Positions 43,072-56,285 of a stretch of DNA of 64,000 bases are shown one piece after another. Position 1 is the stretch's first letter. Every line of letters starts with the position of its first letter. The notes under the pieces were generated by a model. It searched no databases. It saw only the letters and a list, made by a program, of their open reading frames with translations, and was not told the DNA's origin. The position numbers and the translations under genes were made by a program. This DNA is from Onchidella celtica (Eukaryota > Mollusca > Gastropoda > Systellommatophora > Onchidiidae): positions 42,908,279 to 42,972,278 of the forward strand of contig OZ007571.1 in assembly GCA_963931925.1 (NCBI GenBank). Reading direction: 5' to 3'.

Positions 43072-44435
43072 GTGCAATTCTCCTGATTGCTTTATGTCAT
43101 GATCACATTAGGATCATAAATGCCGTGCTAGGTCACGACGTCAGTGAGTTAATTTTTACGATCTTGTTGATTATAACCAGCGTAATTTGTCCTTGAGCTG
43201 TTCTCGTGAACAGTTTGTTTTGAAACACCTTTTTTCTGATGGATGGAGAGAAGGAGGGGCGAGACAGAATAAATGTATAGCTAGGAATGGCAGAGCAGTT
43301 CTCGACCCCGTGATTTTGATTAACATAGATAAGGGGCGAGTAACGGTAGTTTATTTAGACGCTTAGTTGGCGTTCGGAAATTCGTGCATAAGAGTAGAAA
43401 GCACGGGGTTTGAAGATTTTAGTAGTTAATGTTTCGCATTTTAAATTTTGTCTAGACCGTAAAATTGACCTTGATTTTGGCGCAAGGCCATGACAAGCAT
43501 AAATTAGTATTGCAGGCTGAGCTCCCAGCGGCTGCACCAATCAAATGTATGAATCTGGACGGAAGGTCGAGACATAGCTTTAGTATTTAAACCCGTGCAG
43601 AGCTTAGATAGAGGCCACATGTAGACAATCCATTTACGAGGTGGACGGCGATGGTCCTCAGCCAGATGAGAGACATAGAGACGCAGTTGAGCAGTCCATA
43701 TTGTGAGGAGCGCCATGATTTAAAGCTCCAGAGCCTAAGCTACTTGGTTTGATATGAACCCACAGCGTTTACATCCAGCGCTCTCACTTCCAGTGAGGGC
43801 CTAATGGTGAGAGTTCATACTAATTTGTAATGATGAAAGTGAACCGTTCTACTTATTTTTGAAGACAGTTTCAGAGCTACCGCCAGACAACGCATGGTTG
43901 TACAAGCATTCTCCATGGCATGTCTAGAGGAAATGTCCATATCATAACATGTCTCATTGAATTAATAGAATTTAAACTGTTATATCCGTCGCCACGTGCG
44001 CGGATTCTATTTGGCATCTAACTCATATGACCTGCAAGTAGTTAGAGTGAATAAGTTAGTCTTTATAGAAAGCTGTAGTTTCATTAGTTAGATTCAGTTG
44101 CCTTTGAATTGATATTTATATTTATAATTATATTTGTTACATTAATTCCTGTAATTAAACTGCCCTACAGTTCTGCTAAAAATCAAAGCAATTGATTTAT
44201 TTAGTTTTTAGAGTGCAAGTATTTTTTTTGTGTGTTCGTCGATTGTGGGAGCGGACCTCGAAAGAGTGTCAGTCGAATTCTCCCCATCTAAACCACATCG
44301 CGACACTTTATGCATGTCACTAAAAGAAACACTAGAGCTTCTGCCTTGGAATTACCAAAGTCAACCCAATGTTGGTGGAAATTTTTATTGGACAATCAGA
44401 TGTCATAAACTGTCAGTGGTGTGGCATGGACTTTA
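43072..44435 (+). CDS. Candidate host exon split by a solo LTR
   Basis: After CTCTGTTCTCCAG an open frame reads AILLIAL up to the LTR at 43095. Past the LTR and its second CTTTA, a plus-strand frame reads [20 protein letters not shown] then [15 protein letters not shown] and stops at 44433-44435. The empty site is a single open frame of about 48 codons. The function is unknown and the exon nature is not proven. Confidence 0.25.
43095..44305 (+). repeat. Solo LTR of the B family, 1211 bp
   Basis: Starts TGTCATGATCAC and ends CATCGCGACA, with the 5-bp duplication CTTTA at 43090-43094 and 44306-44310. Similar to the first part of element B's LTR (CCGTGCT(A/G)GGTCACG, GGATGGAGAGAAGGAGGGGC-like, and GCTGCACCAATCAAAT-like segments). 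A solo LTR arises by recombination between two LTRs. Divergence from B indicates an older event. Confidence 0.82.
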
Positions 44436-45746
44436 GTCGAAGGTGTGACAGAGAAATCCTGAGGGAATAGCTAAAATATGAAATACATTCATGCTAAACC
44501 ATTAACTTGATCTTAGTCGCTTTCAAGCAGAGCATGAAATCTTTGCAATTATCAATTTAAAACAAGAGCATACTGATATGCTAATTAGAGGCATGTTTTG
44601 CTTTGATTTGTGCTTTTTTATTTTTTTTTATTTTTAATATAAATTTTATTAATTTTTTTCTTACTTTAATAACCATCTCTAATATTATTATCCGACCATA
44701 TAAAGTGCCAAATCAAATACAGATTTATTTTACACCTTTTCATAATGTAATCTGAAGTCTGAATCAAGAAGCAGAGAACTATAGATTTGTATGTGATCTC
44801 AAAAATGACAACTATCAAAACACCATACTGACTGCTCATTCACAGGCTTTACATGATTTTATGATTATTTCCCTTGGTATATCAAAAAAAAAGTTTTGTG
44901 GCATAATCCAAATGATTATGAATTTTGTTTGCCTTCTTAGATCTCTTTCTTTTTGTGTATGTGTGTGTCAAGCCACATATTTTGTATTCTGATTGAAAGG
45001 AATTTTGTAAAACTTTGCTTCTTAATATCATTATCGTGAGACTTTGGAAAGCTCGACACTTAAATACAATCGTCTAATAAGATTGATTGACAGAAAGATT
45101 TTAGAAAAAAATGATCCTATAAACATGAAATTTTGAGCAAACAGGGCTCCATTAATTTAATAGGCATACTTCCACTCAAAATATCAAAGTGACCGAGAAA
45201 CTTCTGTCTGCAAGGTAGGAATTAATTCTACACTGCAACATGTCAGAGAGTATTAATTTGTTTTGTCAATGGAGGACAAAATTTGCCACTACTAAAATTC
45301 ATCACTTGATCCCCTTAGCAAATTTTGTATCACTGCAGTGAATCTCCATACATACATATTTTATAGCTGTGCATTTATCTGTCTCTTTCTAGTGGTGTTC
45401 TCTGAGCTGCTTCAATCCTGACATCCATCATTGTATGCTCCAGGGCAAATGAGCATGTGTCCTCTCAGACAAATGGCCTCCTGGCTCAAAACAGTAAGTA
45501 TACTTGTTGAGGAAATGGTTTATCTGGCCTGGTTGTATGTATTAATCCCATACTTATCGTCACCCTTCCCTAAGACTGTAGTAACTCAAAAGTTTGATTT
45601 TTATATCATGTATAAATGTTCAACTACATTCAAAGCTACATTCAAAGCCAGATCAGATGATCTTGCTTCTAAACCAATTCCTACAGTTTTAGGGAAAGGT
45701 GACAATATATACTGGTTGGATAGCATGCTTTTGATTGAAATTAATC
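44436..45746. other. Unassigned DNA
   Basis: AT-rich; contains the distant repeat match to 38.6-38.9 kb noted above. No gene supported. Confidence 0.4.
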
Positions 45747-45954
45747 CCCAGCCAGCAGCCCTATGGAAATCGGATTTGTGGGATTGACGTCAAGTTTGCA
45801 CATAGAAATGACATCATTCCTTTGTAGATCTGCTGGTTGGGACATTGTGCCAATGTTGGTTTGATGTATCGAACCAGCCCATATGGTAATCCTATCAACC
45901 ATGCAGAAATCCTATTCAAATCTGTGTCAGATTGAAATGGGCATGCTGGCTGGG
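45747..45954. mobile_element. MITE family M, copy 4
   Basis: Ends CCCAGCCAGCAGCCC and GCATGCTGGCTGGG. The family core GACGTCAAGTTTGCACATAG is present. A 208-bp member with diverged interior. Confidence 0.83.
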
Positions 45955-47451
45955 TGTCAGTGCTAGGCTATTTCCTATGCAGCGTTACCAAAAGTAAATC
46001 CTATCCCCAACTGTTAAAAATATTTTTAAAAAATGGCGCATTAGTGTAATGTAATCACTGTTATGACAAAGATGACTGATGCATGAAAATTTGCAGGAAA
46101 TCTGACTGAATTACCAATGTCAGCTGTAAAAATGATGACTTTGACTTACATAAGGGTTGAATTGGAATATCCTGGATCTACTCATATGTTAGCTGCACTT
46201 TATGTTCAGTAACATACCCATGAAATATTAGGATATATTACTTCATTTGCCACCTAATATTCAGACCAATTTTCTACTATGGATTGATGAGTATTTGAAT
46301 AAATCAAGCTCACAGCCATAAAGAGGGGATGACAAGCAACATTACAAATGCATGACATGACAACAATCAACAAATGTTTCCAAACTTGAGTTAGATCATT
46401 TAGAAATGTAGCGTTGAAGCTGTAAACTCCAGTTTGACCAAAGATCATCATTCATGGTATACTTTAAACATTCTGCGTCAGAGACTCCCTCACATCGGGA
46501 CCTTAGTTCTTGTTCACTCCACTCCTCTCCTTTTTGCACATCTGAGAAATTTGACGTTAAATGTTTGCGGCTTTAGTATTATGATAAGGTGTTAGAATAA
46601 ATTGGAACTGTGAAACTGCCTGATAAGTGCCACAATGCATTTTAAACAAGTGTCAAAGTGTGCATTTGTTTTTATTATCTCTTCTACATACTAACAGATC
46701 TCTAGTTTTCACAATATGCAGAAAGAAACAAGAACTAAGATTGTGTGACATATAGTGATATTTCTTTTTGGAGATTCATTACCCTGGGCACCTGCACTTT
46801 GCTTTCCTTGTAGAATGTTGTTAGGGGCGCATATTCCAATAACAAAACCAAATAGAGAAAATACTGAGTTGTCTTCACTGTTCAGCAATGGCTTATAATG
46901 GAAAATACCAAGCACCCCTAACAACAGCTTTCTTTGTTTTGGTTTTTATTCTTTTGTTTCTTTATCTTGACTTGCTCCTTGTTTTTCATGCTGCTTTATT
47001 CTTGACATTGACTTATGGACTGTGTTCCAACACTCCAGGTCTGGAACTTGCAGAGGATAATTATCCGCATTTGTGAAACATTCTACGATTTATTAATTTG
47101 TTTAAATTTCCATCCTGTTACATTTATTTTCCTGAAGAAGGTCAGTAGATGAAAGCTTGATTTGTCTTTTTCTTTTCCCTTGTGTTTTACTGTATCACTT
47201 CAGTATTAGTTCTTATGTGAGGTTTTGCTTTGTGTAACTTTGTCTTTTTGCCAGATTTTGACTTTGCCTTATTCTTCTCCAGCTGTAAGTAGGGCTTTTT
47301 GTTCAGCTCCTGAAAGGGTTGTTTTTGGCTGGCTTCACCATTGATAGTCAGAAGTAGAGAGCTTCTCTTCATAAGGTTTCAAGCACATATTGTCATTGTA
47401 CTTTTCAGCTGTGTTTTGGCTCCTGTGGGATGTATATCGTTGGGTCTGTGC
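45955..47451. other. Mostly unassigned; one hydrophobic open frame
   Basis: A plus-strand frame at 46888-47076 (preceded by CTTCACTGTTCAG) encodes a hydrophobic stretch FFVLVFILLFLYLDLLLVF that could be a transmembrane exon, but the evidence is thin. Minus-strand frames 47187-47517 are also open. Confidence 0.25.
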
Positions 47452-47684
47452 AGGAGATATTACAGCAACTTCTGACACACTCATCCACTCCCCATTCAGC
47501 ACCAGAGGCAGATACATGGACTGGCCTTGACCAAGTCTCCCTCAAAGACAGCGATGGCGATCACATTAAGGAGAACATCCAGGAACCCCAGGTGATGACA
47601 TCAGCATCTCTTCATCCGATGGAAATCTCATGCAGGAAAGAAGCTCACGAGTGGCAAGCGGTGGCAAAAGTCTTGGACAGTTAG
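47452..47684 (+). CDS. Candidate terminal exon, hydrophilic tail
   Basis: An acceptor-like GGGTCTGTGCAG is followed by an open frame reading EILQQLLTHSSTPHSAPEAD, VSLKDSDGDHIKENIQEP and CRKEAHEWQAVAKVLDS, then a stop. It is hydrophilic and protein-like. It may belong to the same plus-strand gene as the other candidates, but nothing links them directly. Family unknown. Confidence 0.35.
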
Positions 47685-48154
47685 TTTCTGTTTCTGTTTA
47701 TATTTGTGTTAATATTTTCCAGCACTGGGCTTCTAAGTTACAGGGTGTTAAGACTCAAAAAATGTCTGCATTTTCATAAATCGTAGTCAATAGTTCAGCT
47801 CATAGTAATTTCTAAATAGTAATTTCCTCTTTCATAATATTTTTATGTGTCTGTTAATGTTATTGTTGTAAGTTTCAAGTATAATTCTGTTCATTCTGTG
47901 ACCATTTCTTCATTACAAAAAGTAACTTTTATATGTAAAATCAAACATTGAAATTTAAATGTCTTGTTTGCCTCTTTCATGTTTTTCGTACGTACTTGAA
48001 ATTGTAACAACATGTCTGTCATATTGTTACACTGTATTGAATGCTGCAGACATTGATAATGTTTTGTTAATTAATTGTTCTGTATATGACTGTAAATTAC
48101 TTCAATCTGCATTATGAATTGGAATAGCCTTGCTGATTTTAGACAAATCGAAAA
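47685..48154. other. Unassigned DNA, possible 3' UTR
   Basis: AT-rich with no frame of note. It would be the 3' UTR if the preceding exon is real. Confidence 0.35.
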
Positions 48155-48866
48155 TTAACCCATTCCTGTCTAATGCGCCCCAATGCGACACGCTCTCATC
48201 TGTCTAATGCGACTAGATGTGACCATGCTCGTATCAGCCTAACGCACTCGAATAGGTCTCCTATCAGTGTACTATTTATAAAGTCTCTTAGCAACCTGAT
48301 CTCATTCGCAGCCTGATTTAGAGCTGTAATCACGTTAGAAATGAGATGTCTGCTCTTCAGTTAAAAATAAATACGGGTGCTTCTAGCTTTCGAACCTTTT
48401 TTTCAGTGAAGTTTTGAAATCACAGAATATCAGAAGTGCAAACAGTGTTCAGTTGTGTTGTTTTCACATCAAATGCAGTAGTGCTTCCTTTATAACAATC
48501 ATGTGCAAGATAATAGCTGTTATAGCAAATATAACGAGGACTCAAAACAATGACATTTTGGGACAATACGTGCAGAAAAACTGAACAAAATGGTACATTT
48601 TGAGTTTCAACTTTATTTTATTGCAATAAATTTCAGTTCAACTCAAGGACATGTATATAATATTTCTTAAAAGGGCCTTCATTTATCTACATCTTTGTGC
48701 CATTTTCATCAATACTGGAAAATAGTTATGTGCACAAACATTTCTTAAAAAATGTCAGTCGTCAGGAAATTGGAGTTAGTTCCCTTTGCTTAGGCATCTG
48801 GGCATGAAAAATGGGGAAGCATTGGACTTATATTTTTTTGGCCAGCTTTAGGCAGGAAAGGGTTAA
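48155..48866. mobile_element. piggyBac-type MITE with TTAA duplication
   Basis: TTAA at 48155-48158 and 48863-48866 flank an element starting CCCATTCCTGTCTAA and ending TTTAGGCAGGAAAGGG. The termini are about 15-bp inverted repeats beginning CCC, which with TTAA is the piggyBac hallmark. The 704-bp interior encodes no transposase. Confidence 0.8.
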
Positions 48867-48969
48867 GAAACAAGAAATGAAAACAACTGACATGTGGGAT
48901 AAAATCAGTTACCAGCAACTATGAAGAAAAAAGATTTAAAGATACCCATATTATCTCTCTATATATATT

Positions 48970-49183
48970 ATTTCATCCATCTGTCCATCCATCTTTGCCT
49001 CCATTCAGCGTTCCATCCACCCACCCATCCATCCATCCATCCATCCATCCATCCATCCATCCATCCATCCATCCATCCATCCATCCATCCATCCATCCAT
49101 CCATCCATCCATCCATCCATCCATCCATCCATCCATCCATCCATCCATCCACCCACCCATTCATCCATTCACCCACCTATTGA
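48970..49183. repeat. (CATC)n array
   Basis: About 35 nearly perfect CATC units at 49020-49150 with less regular edges. Frames reading HPSIHPS and MDGWMDGW are shadows. Confidence 0.96.
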
Positions 49184-49508
49184 TCCACAGAACATAGTAT
49201 TTTCAGCTTAATGAAAACTTGTTTCATGAGCAAGGAAAAGACATGGACCAGGAACTTTTCCTCTTATCATACTGTTATTTCATTGTTTTTGTGATATCTC
49301 AACATGTTTTCCCATAGTATATTTACTCTTACATATTTGTTATAACTAGGGCCATGTTAATGTCATTATGGGTCTCTGGGCAAAGAAATAGAATTTTATT
49401 ACCACTTCAAAAACCAGTGTAAATTTGCATGCATGGGGCCCTGGTCAACTACCCAATGTGCTACTTTTAACTTGACAAAATGAAGTAAGTGGAAGTACAG
49501 ATATGTGT
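49184..49508. other. Unassigned DNA
   Basis: No supported feature. Confidence 0.4.
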
Positions 49509-49613
49509 CACCTGACAAATGAAATAAAAGATATCTGTCAACTGACAAATGAAGTAAAATATATTTGTCACCTGACAATTAAGTTAAAGATACTTGTCAC
49601 CTGATAAATGAAG
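49509..49613. repeat. 30-bp degenerate tandem repeat, about 3.5 copies
   Basis: Units of CACCTGACAAATGAA... and ...GATATCTGT with substitutions; period 29-30 bp. Confidence 0.8.
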
Positions 49614-51263
49614 AGAATGAGGGTTCAGATATCTGTTGCAGGACAAACAAAGTGAATATGATTCATTTTAAAAATAATGACCATACATATGTTTTAAATG
49701 AAACCAGTGCCACGCCAGTGAAATGAACAAAAACCATTGAGGACCTTGAACTACAAGTAAAATCTCTTCAGAGAAAACTCAAGGGTGAAACAGCAAGAAG
49801 TGAGGAGAGTTAAAAAGAAACGTAAAAGACTTAGTGCTCTTTTTAAAAAATTTAAATAAGTTTATTACCTTTTCTGATTTTATTTCATCTTGTAAAATGC
49901 ATTCAACAAAAATCTGAAAACGAGTGAAAGAAGGACAGGGAGACAAAGAGAAAGACGAGGGGGGGGGGGCGGGGGGTCTTAATAGATATTTATTTATAAA
50001 CGACAAATCAAGTGAATGAAAGAGTACAGATACTCTTCACCAACTTTATTTGTGTTACATGATATCCTTTTACTTTATATATAGTAAACATTTCAGTATC
50101 CACATTTAATTACAATTACTATATTGCAATAGATCTGAGGTTGAGAGATTTGATTTTCAAAAGATTTGCCACTTTCTAGGAATATTTTCTCTGCTTCCAG
50201 TCGGACAACAGTCACCTCACTAAAGTGTGCAATGTTACGATTTACAGTTCAGAATCTCTGAAAATGTTGAGCATTGTGTGGCTTTCTTTACATGCAAAAT
50301 TCTATGCTTTGAAATTATTTTATTATTCTATTCATTATATGTCACCAGTGAGACATTATGGTATGAAATTACATGTACATGTATCAACACACAGCAGTGA
50401 AGCAAAATCCGGTCCATTTGTATAAAACACATATTGATTTCCATTTTTTTTATCTCACTCCCACTGACACAGCAAAGGTTGCCAAGTGAAAGACTCAGGA
50501 GAACTGGTATCCACTGTGCATTGAACAGTTATAGTGTCAGCAAGAAAAATGCTACTCAATACTTATCCATTTGTTGAGGTGCAATTATTTTATAGTGCAT
50601 CATAAAATATTATATTTTAATGACTGTAAAATATGCATTCAATTGCCTGTTACTGGTCAGTCAAGTTCTTTTCTCATCTTGTATTACCTTAACTCACACT
50701 GGTATTACTAAACCACAGATTTGGAAATGGAATAACTCGATAGAAAATTAGATCATTACATTTTAGACTGGCATTTTCCTATTTCTTCACACATTTGTGG
50801 CTGCTCTACACTAATGGCATAAGTCATTTTTGCTACTGTTGAGATATTTTAAAAAAAAATTGTTTCTTTTCCTGACATTTGGTGTTTCATGCCATCATTA
50901 TGGTTCTGTTGGATAATCAGATGTTTCTATCGGCACATTTCTTTTCCTATCTAATAGCCCTCTTGCTCAATAATGCAATGAACAGTCGGTTGCCTTTTGG
51001 CATAAGTAATGTAAACACTGCCCAGTCTACCGCTCTCACTGTTGTCTTTCTAACCTGCCATCCTACTGGGACAAGATGGCTCTCCCTTAGCAAAAAAGTG
51101 TTTATGTGGATCGACTTCCTGACCAGGGGCGAGGCTTCCTCATAATCAAATAATCAGTGATTACCCTTCGGATATTAATTCTAGAATTACTGTGCTTTCC
51201 AGATCGAGCCCAACTCCAAGTCATTTATTTTAGTCAGTTCAGCATTCTATTCTACGTTGCTAT
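49614..51263. other. Unassigned DNA
   Basis: No gene supported. The segment 50940-51140 is open on both strands (plus 50879-51145; minus about 65 codons), so neither can be preferred. G-run near 49960. Confidence 0.4.
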
Positions 51264-53526
51264 TGTGAGAGGATGAACGACTTTCTATTTTTAATGTGCT
51301 TTCATGGTAACTCTGGTGCGTGAGTGAGGGACGGCCACTCATAGTAGTTTATGGACACTTGGCCGAGTACCATTAATTGGATTATTTCCCTTGTAATACT
51401 AGCGCGGGACCCGTTATTCACATCACGGTGAAAAGCGCGCATTTTGATTGGTCAGTTGGAAATGTTGACCACCGGGCTTCCAACTCTTATATCATGGCTT
51501 TAAGTTTCTTACAACTCGCTCCTTCGTTGTTATCCACCGACAGAAAGACGGGAACCCGAATTCATTGTTGAGAGTAGGCAATACCCTATCGGTACAAAAT
51601 AGGTACTCATGATAACGTTTGTTATCAATGGAGATACGTCGTATTAATGGACGAAAATATCCCACACAAATCTGGCAAATGTTGTTAGTCCTGACACTTT
51701 GAAAATTTATATTAAAACTATTACCGGGTTTCTGGTATAAGTAGTCAGTTAGAATTTTAGCAGCAAGTTTCTACTTTATAATGGTACCAATTTTGTTGTA
51801 CTTTAATGCACATATCCTATTGAAATAATTAATAAGAGGGTCTCGGATTTAAAGTAAACCACGAGTTAGACGCATGTTATCCCCGATAAATCCAACCTGG
51901 GTCAAATTTATTCAATTATTGCTGGAGGGGACGTTAGAGTAATTTCTGCAGTTTACTGGGATACCTAATTGACTTTTGTGTGCACCCTTTTAACCGTACT
52001 GTAAATTCGATTGTGTTAGGACCCTAACCAGTTTTATTGTCGGGCTGGACTCAATGTCCGAGCCTTTCACGTGTCCAAAACTGGACTACGTAATAGCTCT
52101 CTCGGACGTCCGCGCGGGCTCATAAATAAGATGCGAGTTCGAGTGGTCAGCACACTCCATCAAAGACGCAGAGACAAGAGCCGACAGCACAGTGAACCTA
52201 GACCGGCGGCGGCCTGCCGTGGCGCGCCTCGCCCAAAACATGGCCTAGTCCAGTTGCGCCAGTAGCAGAGAGACTTTGGGTAAGTTGGAGACTATTATAT
52301 TAGAAGTGACTTTAATTTGCGCACCCCCCCCCCTCTTTCTTGGATGCCGCGTAGAGAATGCTGATCTACAGAGACTATTATGAGTCCGGCTCAACGGTAA
52401 TTGCCATTGTCATTAGACGTGTAAGATGCGCGGTGCAGTGCAGTGTCTTGATATTGTGACTTTATTGTCAAAGTTAACGTTTGCGGTGCTAGATGATAAT
52501 GATGACTCGCTAGCCAAGCTGTCACGATTTGCTTGTGTGCATATAGTGTATGTGTAGCATTGCCTTGTTGTGGTAGGCAGTGAGGATTTCCTGACATGTT
52601 AATGTGGATGGCTTACTTATGTTATAGCGAGCAGCACTACACACTTGATTGTATTACGGGTATTTGTGTACCTTGCCAGTACCACTATGCTATAGAGAGC
52701 AGTGTGATTGTGATTGCGTGTCTAGTGTTTAAGATGTGTAATTAATTACATGTATTGGAGATGTATAATATTAGTTGGGCCTCACATGGGTGAGCCCCAG
52801 GATTGTTCTATGTGCGGCGGTGGATGAACAATGTTTCAGTGAGTCTACACATGTTGCAATGAGTCTCGCCGACATATATATATATATCATGTGCATGTAT
52901 TATAGTTATCCAGATGTATTATGCTTCTATGAGTTTCGTAAGTGTGTGAAGGACAGTTTCATTTTAAGGAATGTACACATTACTTTATGTATCTAGTGGT
53001 GTGTCATACACATGTTAGCCTGGCGGCATAGCTCCGCGGCTAAGGTCGAAGGGCATGACCCCTCAGTATCGATTGGGAAGGGAAGTAACCAATACAATAG
53101 CCCTGGGGCGGGTTAGTACTAATAATGGGAGTGGGCCTATGAGGATGGCCTGCATTGGGATGCAGCGTCTGTGTTATGGACGGTCAGTGGGCCATGTTGG
53201 CCACTGCGTTATTAAATGGAATGGCCACTCTGGATGTGCTGTACACCGGCTCAGTGGAGCGAAACTATTGTGTTCTTGCCCCTTCATTCGTTATGTCCCT
53301 CATACTTTGATTAGTATATTAGTTTGTGTTGCCAGTGTACTAGGAAACTCCTTGTGTATATGATATAGCCACTTGTAGTTGTTATTCATTAACCTTAGCG
53401 CTATTTTATTCCATGCATACATATCCAGTTGGTTATTGCTTAAATTCTATATTATATTGTTGTTGTTTGATTTAATACTTAATACTATTACTATGTATGT
53501 CCACCATTGATTGCCTGATTAATGTT
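51264..53526 (+). mobile_element. Element E, copy 2 (cut by element B)
   Basis: Near-identical to copy 1 from TGTGAGAGGATG to GATTAATGTT, where element B begins. The rest of the copy would lie beyond B, outside the window. The only block that differs strongly is 52199-52267, against 40106-40205 in copy 1, lying in the predicted first exon just before the shared donor. Confidence 0.85.
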
Positions 53527-54836
53527 TGTCAGGGTTAGAACTTGAATTACCGTGCTGGGTCACGTTTTGTTTATTTCATGGCATCATTGATTTTGGCCAG
53601 TCCAAACGTCCTTGAACTATTCCCGTGGACAGTTTGTTTTTGTAACGCTTTTCTTAGGGATGGAAAGAAGGTGGGGCAAGATAGAACGAATGGATAAATT
53701 AACAGTGACGATGCAGTTTCGACCCCGTGGTTTGGGTGTACTTTAACAGGGAAAGACGGGGCGAATAAGGAGTGAATAAATTCGTACATAAAACGTTTAG
53801 GGTGTAGAGACTTTGCGAACGGTTTTGACATAGTTGAGTTACTTTGTCTGTTACTATTAATAGAATCTATTGGCGCTGCGAGCGGAGCTCGAAGTGGATG
53901 CACCAATCAAATTTGAGCAGTCACGTGGTTTTGCAGAAGATAAGCGGGAACATCTTTATGCTACTTCACTTCCATGTAGAATTTCCAGCTACGAGGGTGG
54001 TCGGCTAAAGGTTCAGCCAGAGAGAACCAACAGACTGTTAACGTCATGTCTATGTCCTGGATAGACAATGAAATATTCCACAGCTATTTTCTCCAGTTCC
54101 CTGAAATCGTTTCAGGGAACCAATCGTAAGTGTTGTCACCATGATTCGAGATGATGTGAATCTGACCCTAATTTTCCAGTAGAAGTGCGACCAAAGGGAT
54201 GCAAGACCATAAAGTTTTACTTGCAATTAAGATCTAGAAAGAGTGACTGATATACACATTTGTAAATTGTAATTGATGTGTCTGGATGAGGCTGGGGATT
54301 GCCAGCCCATCCTAGAGCAGATCTAGATCTATTTTAACTACGTCAGTGTGTCTTGACGGTTTGATCCGTTATAAGTAATCAACTGAGTTAACATTGTCGT
54401 CTGAGACATAAGAATATTATTTGTGAGATAGTAGGCAGATCATATTTCTGAAGATAAATAATTACTAAGTAAATTGTGAATGAGTCAGAATGATATAGAG
54501 TTTCTAATCTTTAAGAACCTAGAGGAGACTTCTAGTTATGTATTATACTATTTTCATTTGATGCTGCTGATGTTGTCTTTTTAATATGTAAGATAGACGA
54601 AATTGTTAGGAATTTTAAGTAATAAATTTGTGGCCCTACAAGGTCCTTGATATAACGTACTCGAAATTGTTATTAGTGTATGTGGCATGGTATGGCAGAG
54701 TAATTTCTAAAACCTCTCGATATTTTATTAAATGCAGTCGAACACCTAAATTTATAATTTAGTATACCCCAACTTGTAACACTCGAGGACCCACCTCGTA
54801 ACACTGGAGGGCACACCCTCCCTTGAATTGGTAACA
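53527..54836 (+). repeat. 5' LTR of element B, about 1.31 kb
   Basis: Starts TGTCAGGGTTAG right after the E sequence GATTAATGTT and ends GGTAACA before the primer site. GTAACAC(T)GGAG-like words repeat three times near the end (54776-54842), so the end is uncertain by some tens of bases. Segments match the LTR of A and the solo LTR at 43.1 kb. Confidence 0.78.
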
Positions 54837-56285
54837 CTGGAGAGGGACCCTTAAAAGAACTTTAATAACGCCATGCCACTTAGTTAAATTATTTTAAAAC
54901 CTATTGTATTTTTTTTTTATTCCATCATTTAAGATTGTACTCTTGTAATATTATGTTTTCAGGTCTTTTTATTATCGATGTTAGACAATTTCTACTAATT
55001 TAATATTGTGTTTCAATTTCATATGGTGAATTCAACATCCCATTGACCCGTGGACACCGGCGAGGGAACCCTTTCACCGTCCAGATCTACCTCAGACAGA
55101 AATACAGTTTTGGGCTTGGAGCTATGGATTGAGGATATTAACATCAGAATTCCTCAAAAACAAAGATAAGTGAATCATCTATCTAACAGTCTTGGGGAGG
55201 GCGACGTACTTTCCGCTCTGTGTGTGTGTTCCAGGCCATTTTACTATTTACTATATGTTTAGTTTAAGTGCGGGAGGTTGGTTGGGATCATAGGTTAGCA
55301 TATCTTCTTTGCCATTACGAAGGATATTGGAGGCCTTGGTGGCTATGTAAAATAACTCGGGGGGATTTGCTTCTCTGTGAATAGTTCTTTTAGGGATCCG
55401 TTTATTCGTATAGATTGTGGCGTTTTCTTACTTCCTCACTTTTCTTTAGGAAGATGTCTCTCCTGTTTTTTTCTTAAACTATCTGTAATATAAGTTAGGA
55501 CTTGTAGGGTCTGTTATCGTTCGTTTTACTTGTCAGTATAGCGTCTTGTTTATTGTATTTCTTTTTGCTTATAAACTTTAAACTACTATACTAACATTGA
55601 TATGTTTGCAATATATGCCTGAGGTGTTTCACGTGCTAAAACCACGTTGAATTGTAATCTGGTATTGACATATGTGAGAGAGAGATATAATAATTTTTGG
55701 TTCACGTGACAATTTCACGTTGAAGATAGATCTAGAGAGAAAGTTTTTGCAGTGGTAACAGAAGACACTGCGTGTGCGCATTTTGAGAAGAGAGAGATAT
55801 TTCAAATTTGTCGTGTTGAGAAAGAGATATAGTTTTGATTCATCGCATTGAGAGAGCGATTCGTTTTTGACAGTGATAACAGAGGACACTGGTTCGTTGC
55901 GTTGAGAGAGACGTAAATTTTGAGAGTGATCACTCAAGACATTAATTTATCGCAGTAAAGGCGATATACAGTATTTTATTGCAGTGGGAGCAACGGATAG
56001 ACGGCACTGCTTTACTAGAATTTATATTGAGAGAGAGAGAGATAAAGTTTTTGCAGTTTAAGTGATACTGCTTGTAATTTTCAGAGAGAGATAAAGTGGT
56101 TGCAGTTTAAGTGATACTGCCTGTAATTTTCAGAGAGAGAGATAGAACGTTCTTTTCGCGAAGCAGTGCTAACATAAGACACTGAATTAATAATAACAGT
56201 CAATAACTGTTCATATAATATAATTGATACCGCGATATACCTTAATAGTAGGTAGATACTTACTATTTACAGACTTTAACATATC
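54837..56285 (+). other. Leader of element B with repeated motif
   Basis: Non-coding. The first 650 bp align with element A's internal region. The stretch 55680-56190 is rich in GAGAGAGA and carries repeated CAGTG...GACACTG motifs (for example 55750, 55869 and 56165), whose ends CAGTG/CACTG can pair. A carries the same motif, so it is a shared cis feature of the family. Confidence 0.7.

Noticed and set aside
42771-43196. HPSIHPS and DGWMDGW frames (also at 48921-49211 and 37104-37383)
   Set aside because: Microsatellite shadows; both strands are open.
39173-53526. The two E copies as paired LTRs of one 14-kb element
   Set aside because: Copy 1 has its own flanking GAAA duplication, and the intervening DNA holds unrelated repeats and possible exons rather than gag-pol.
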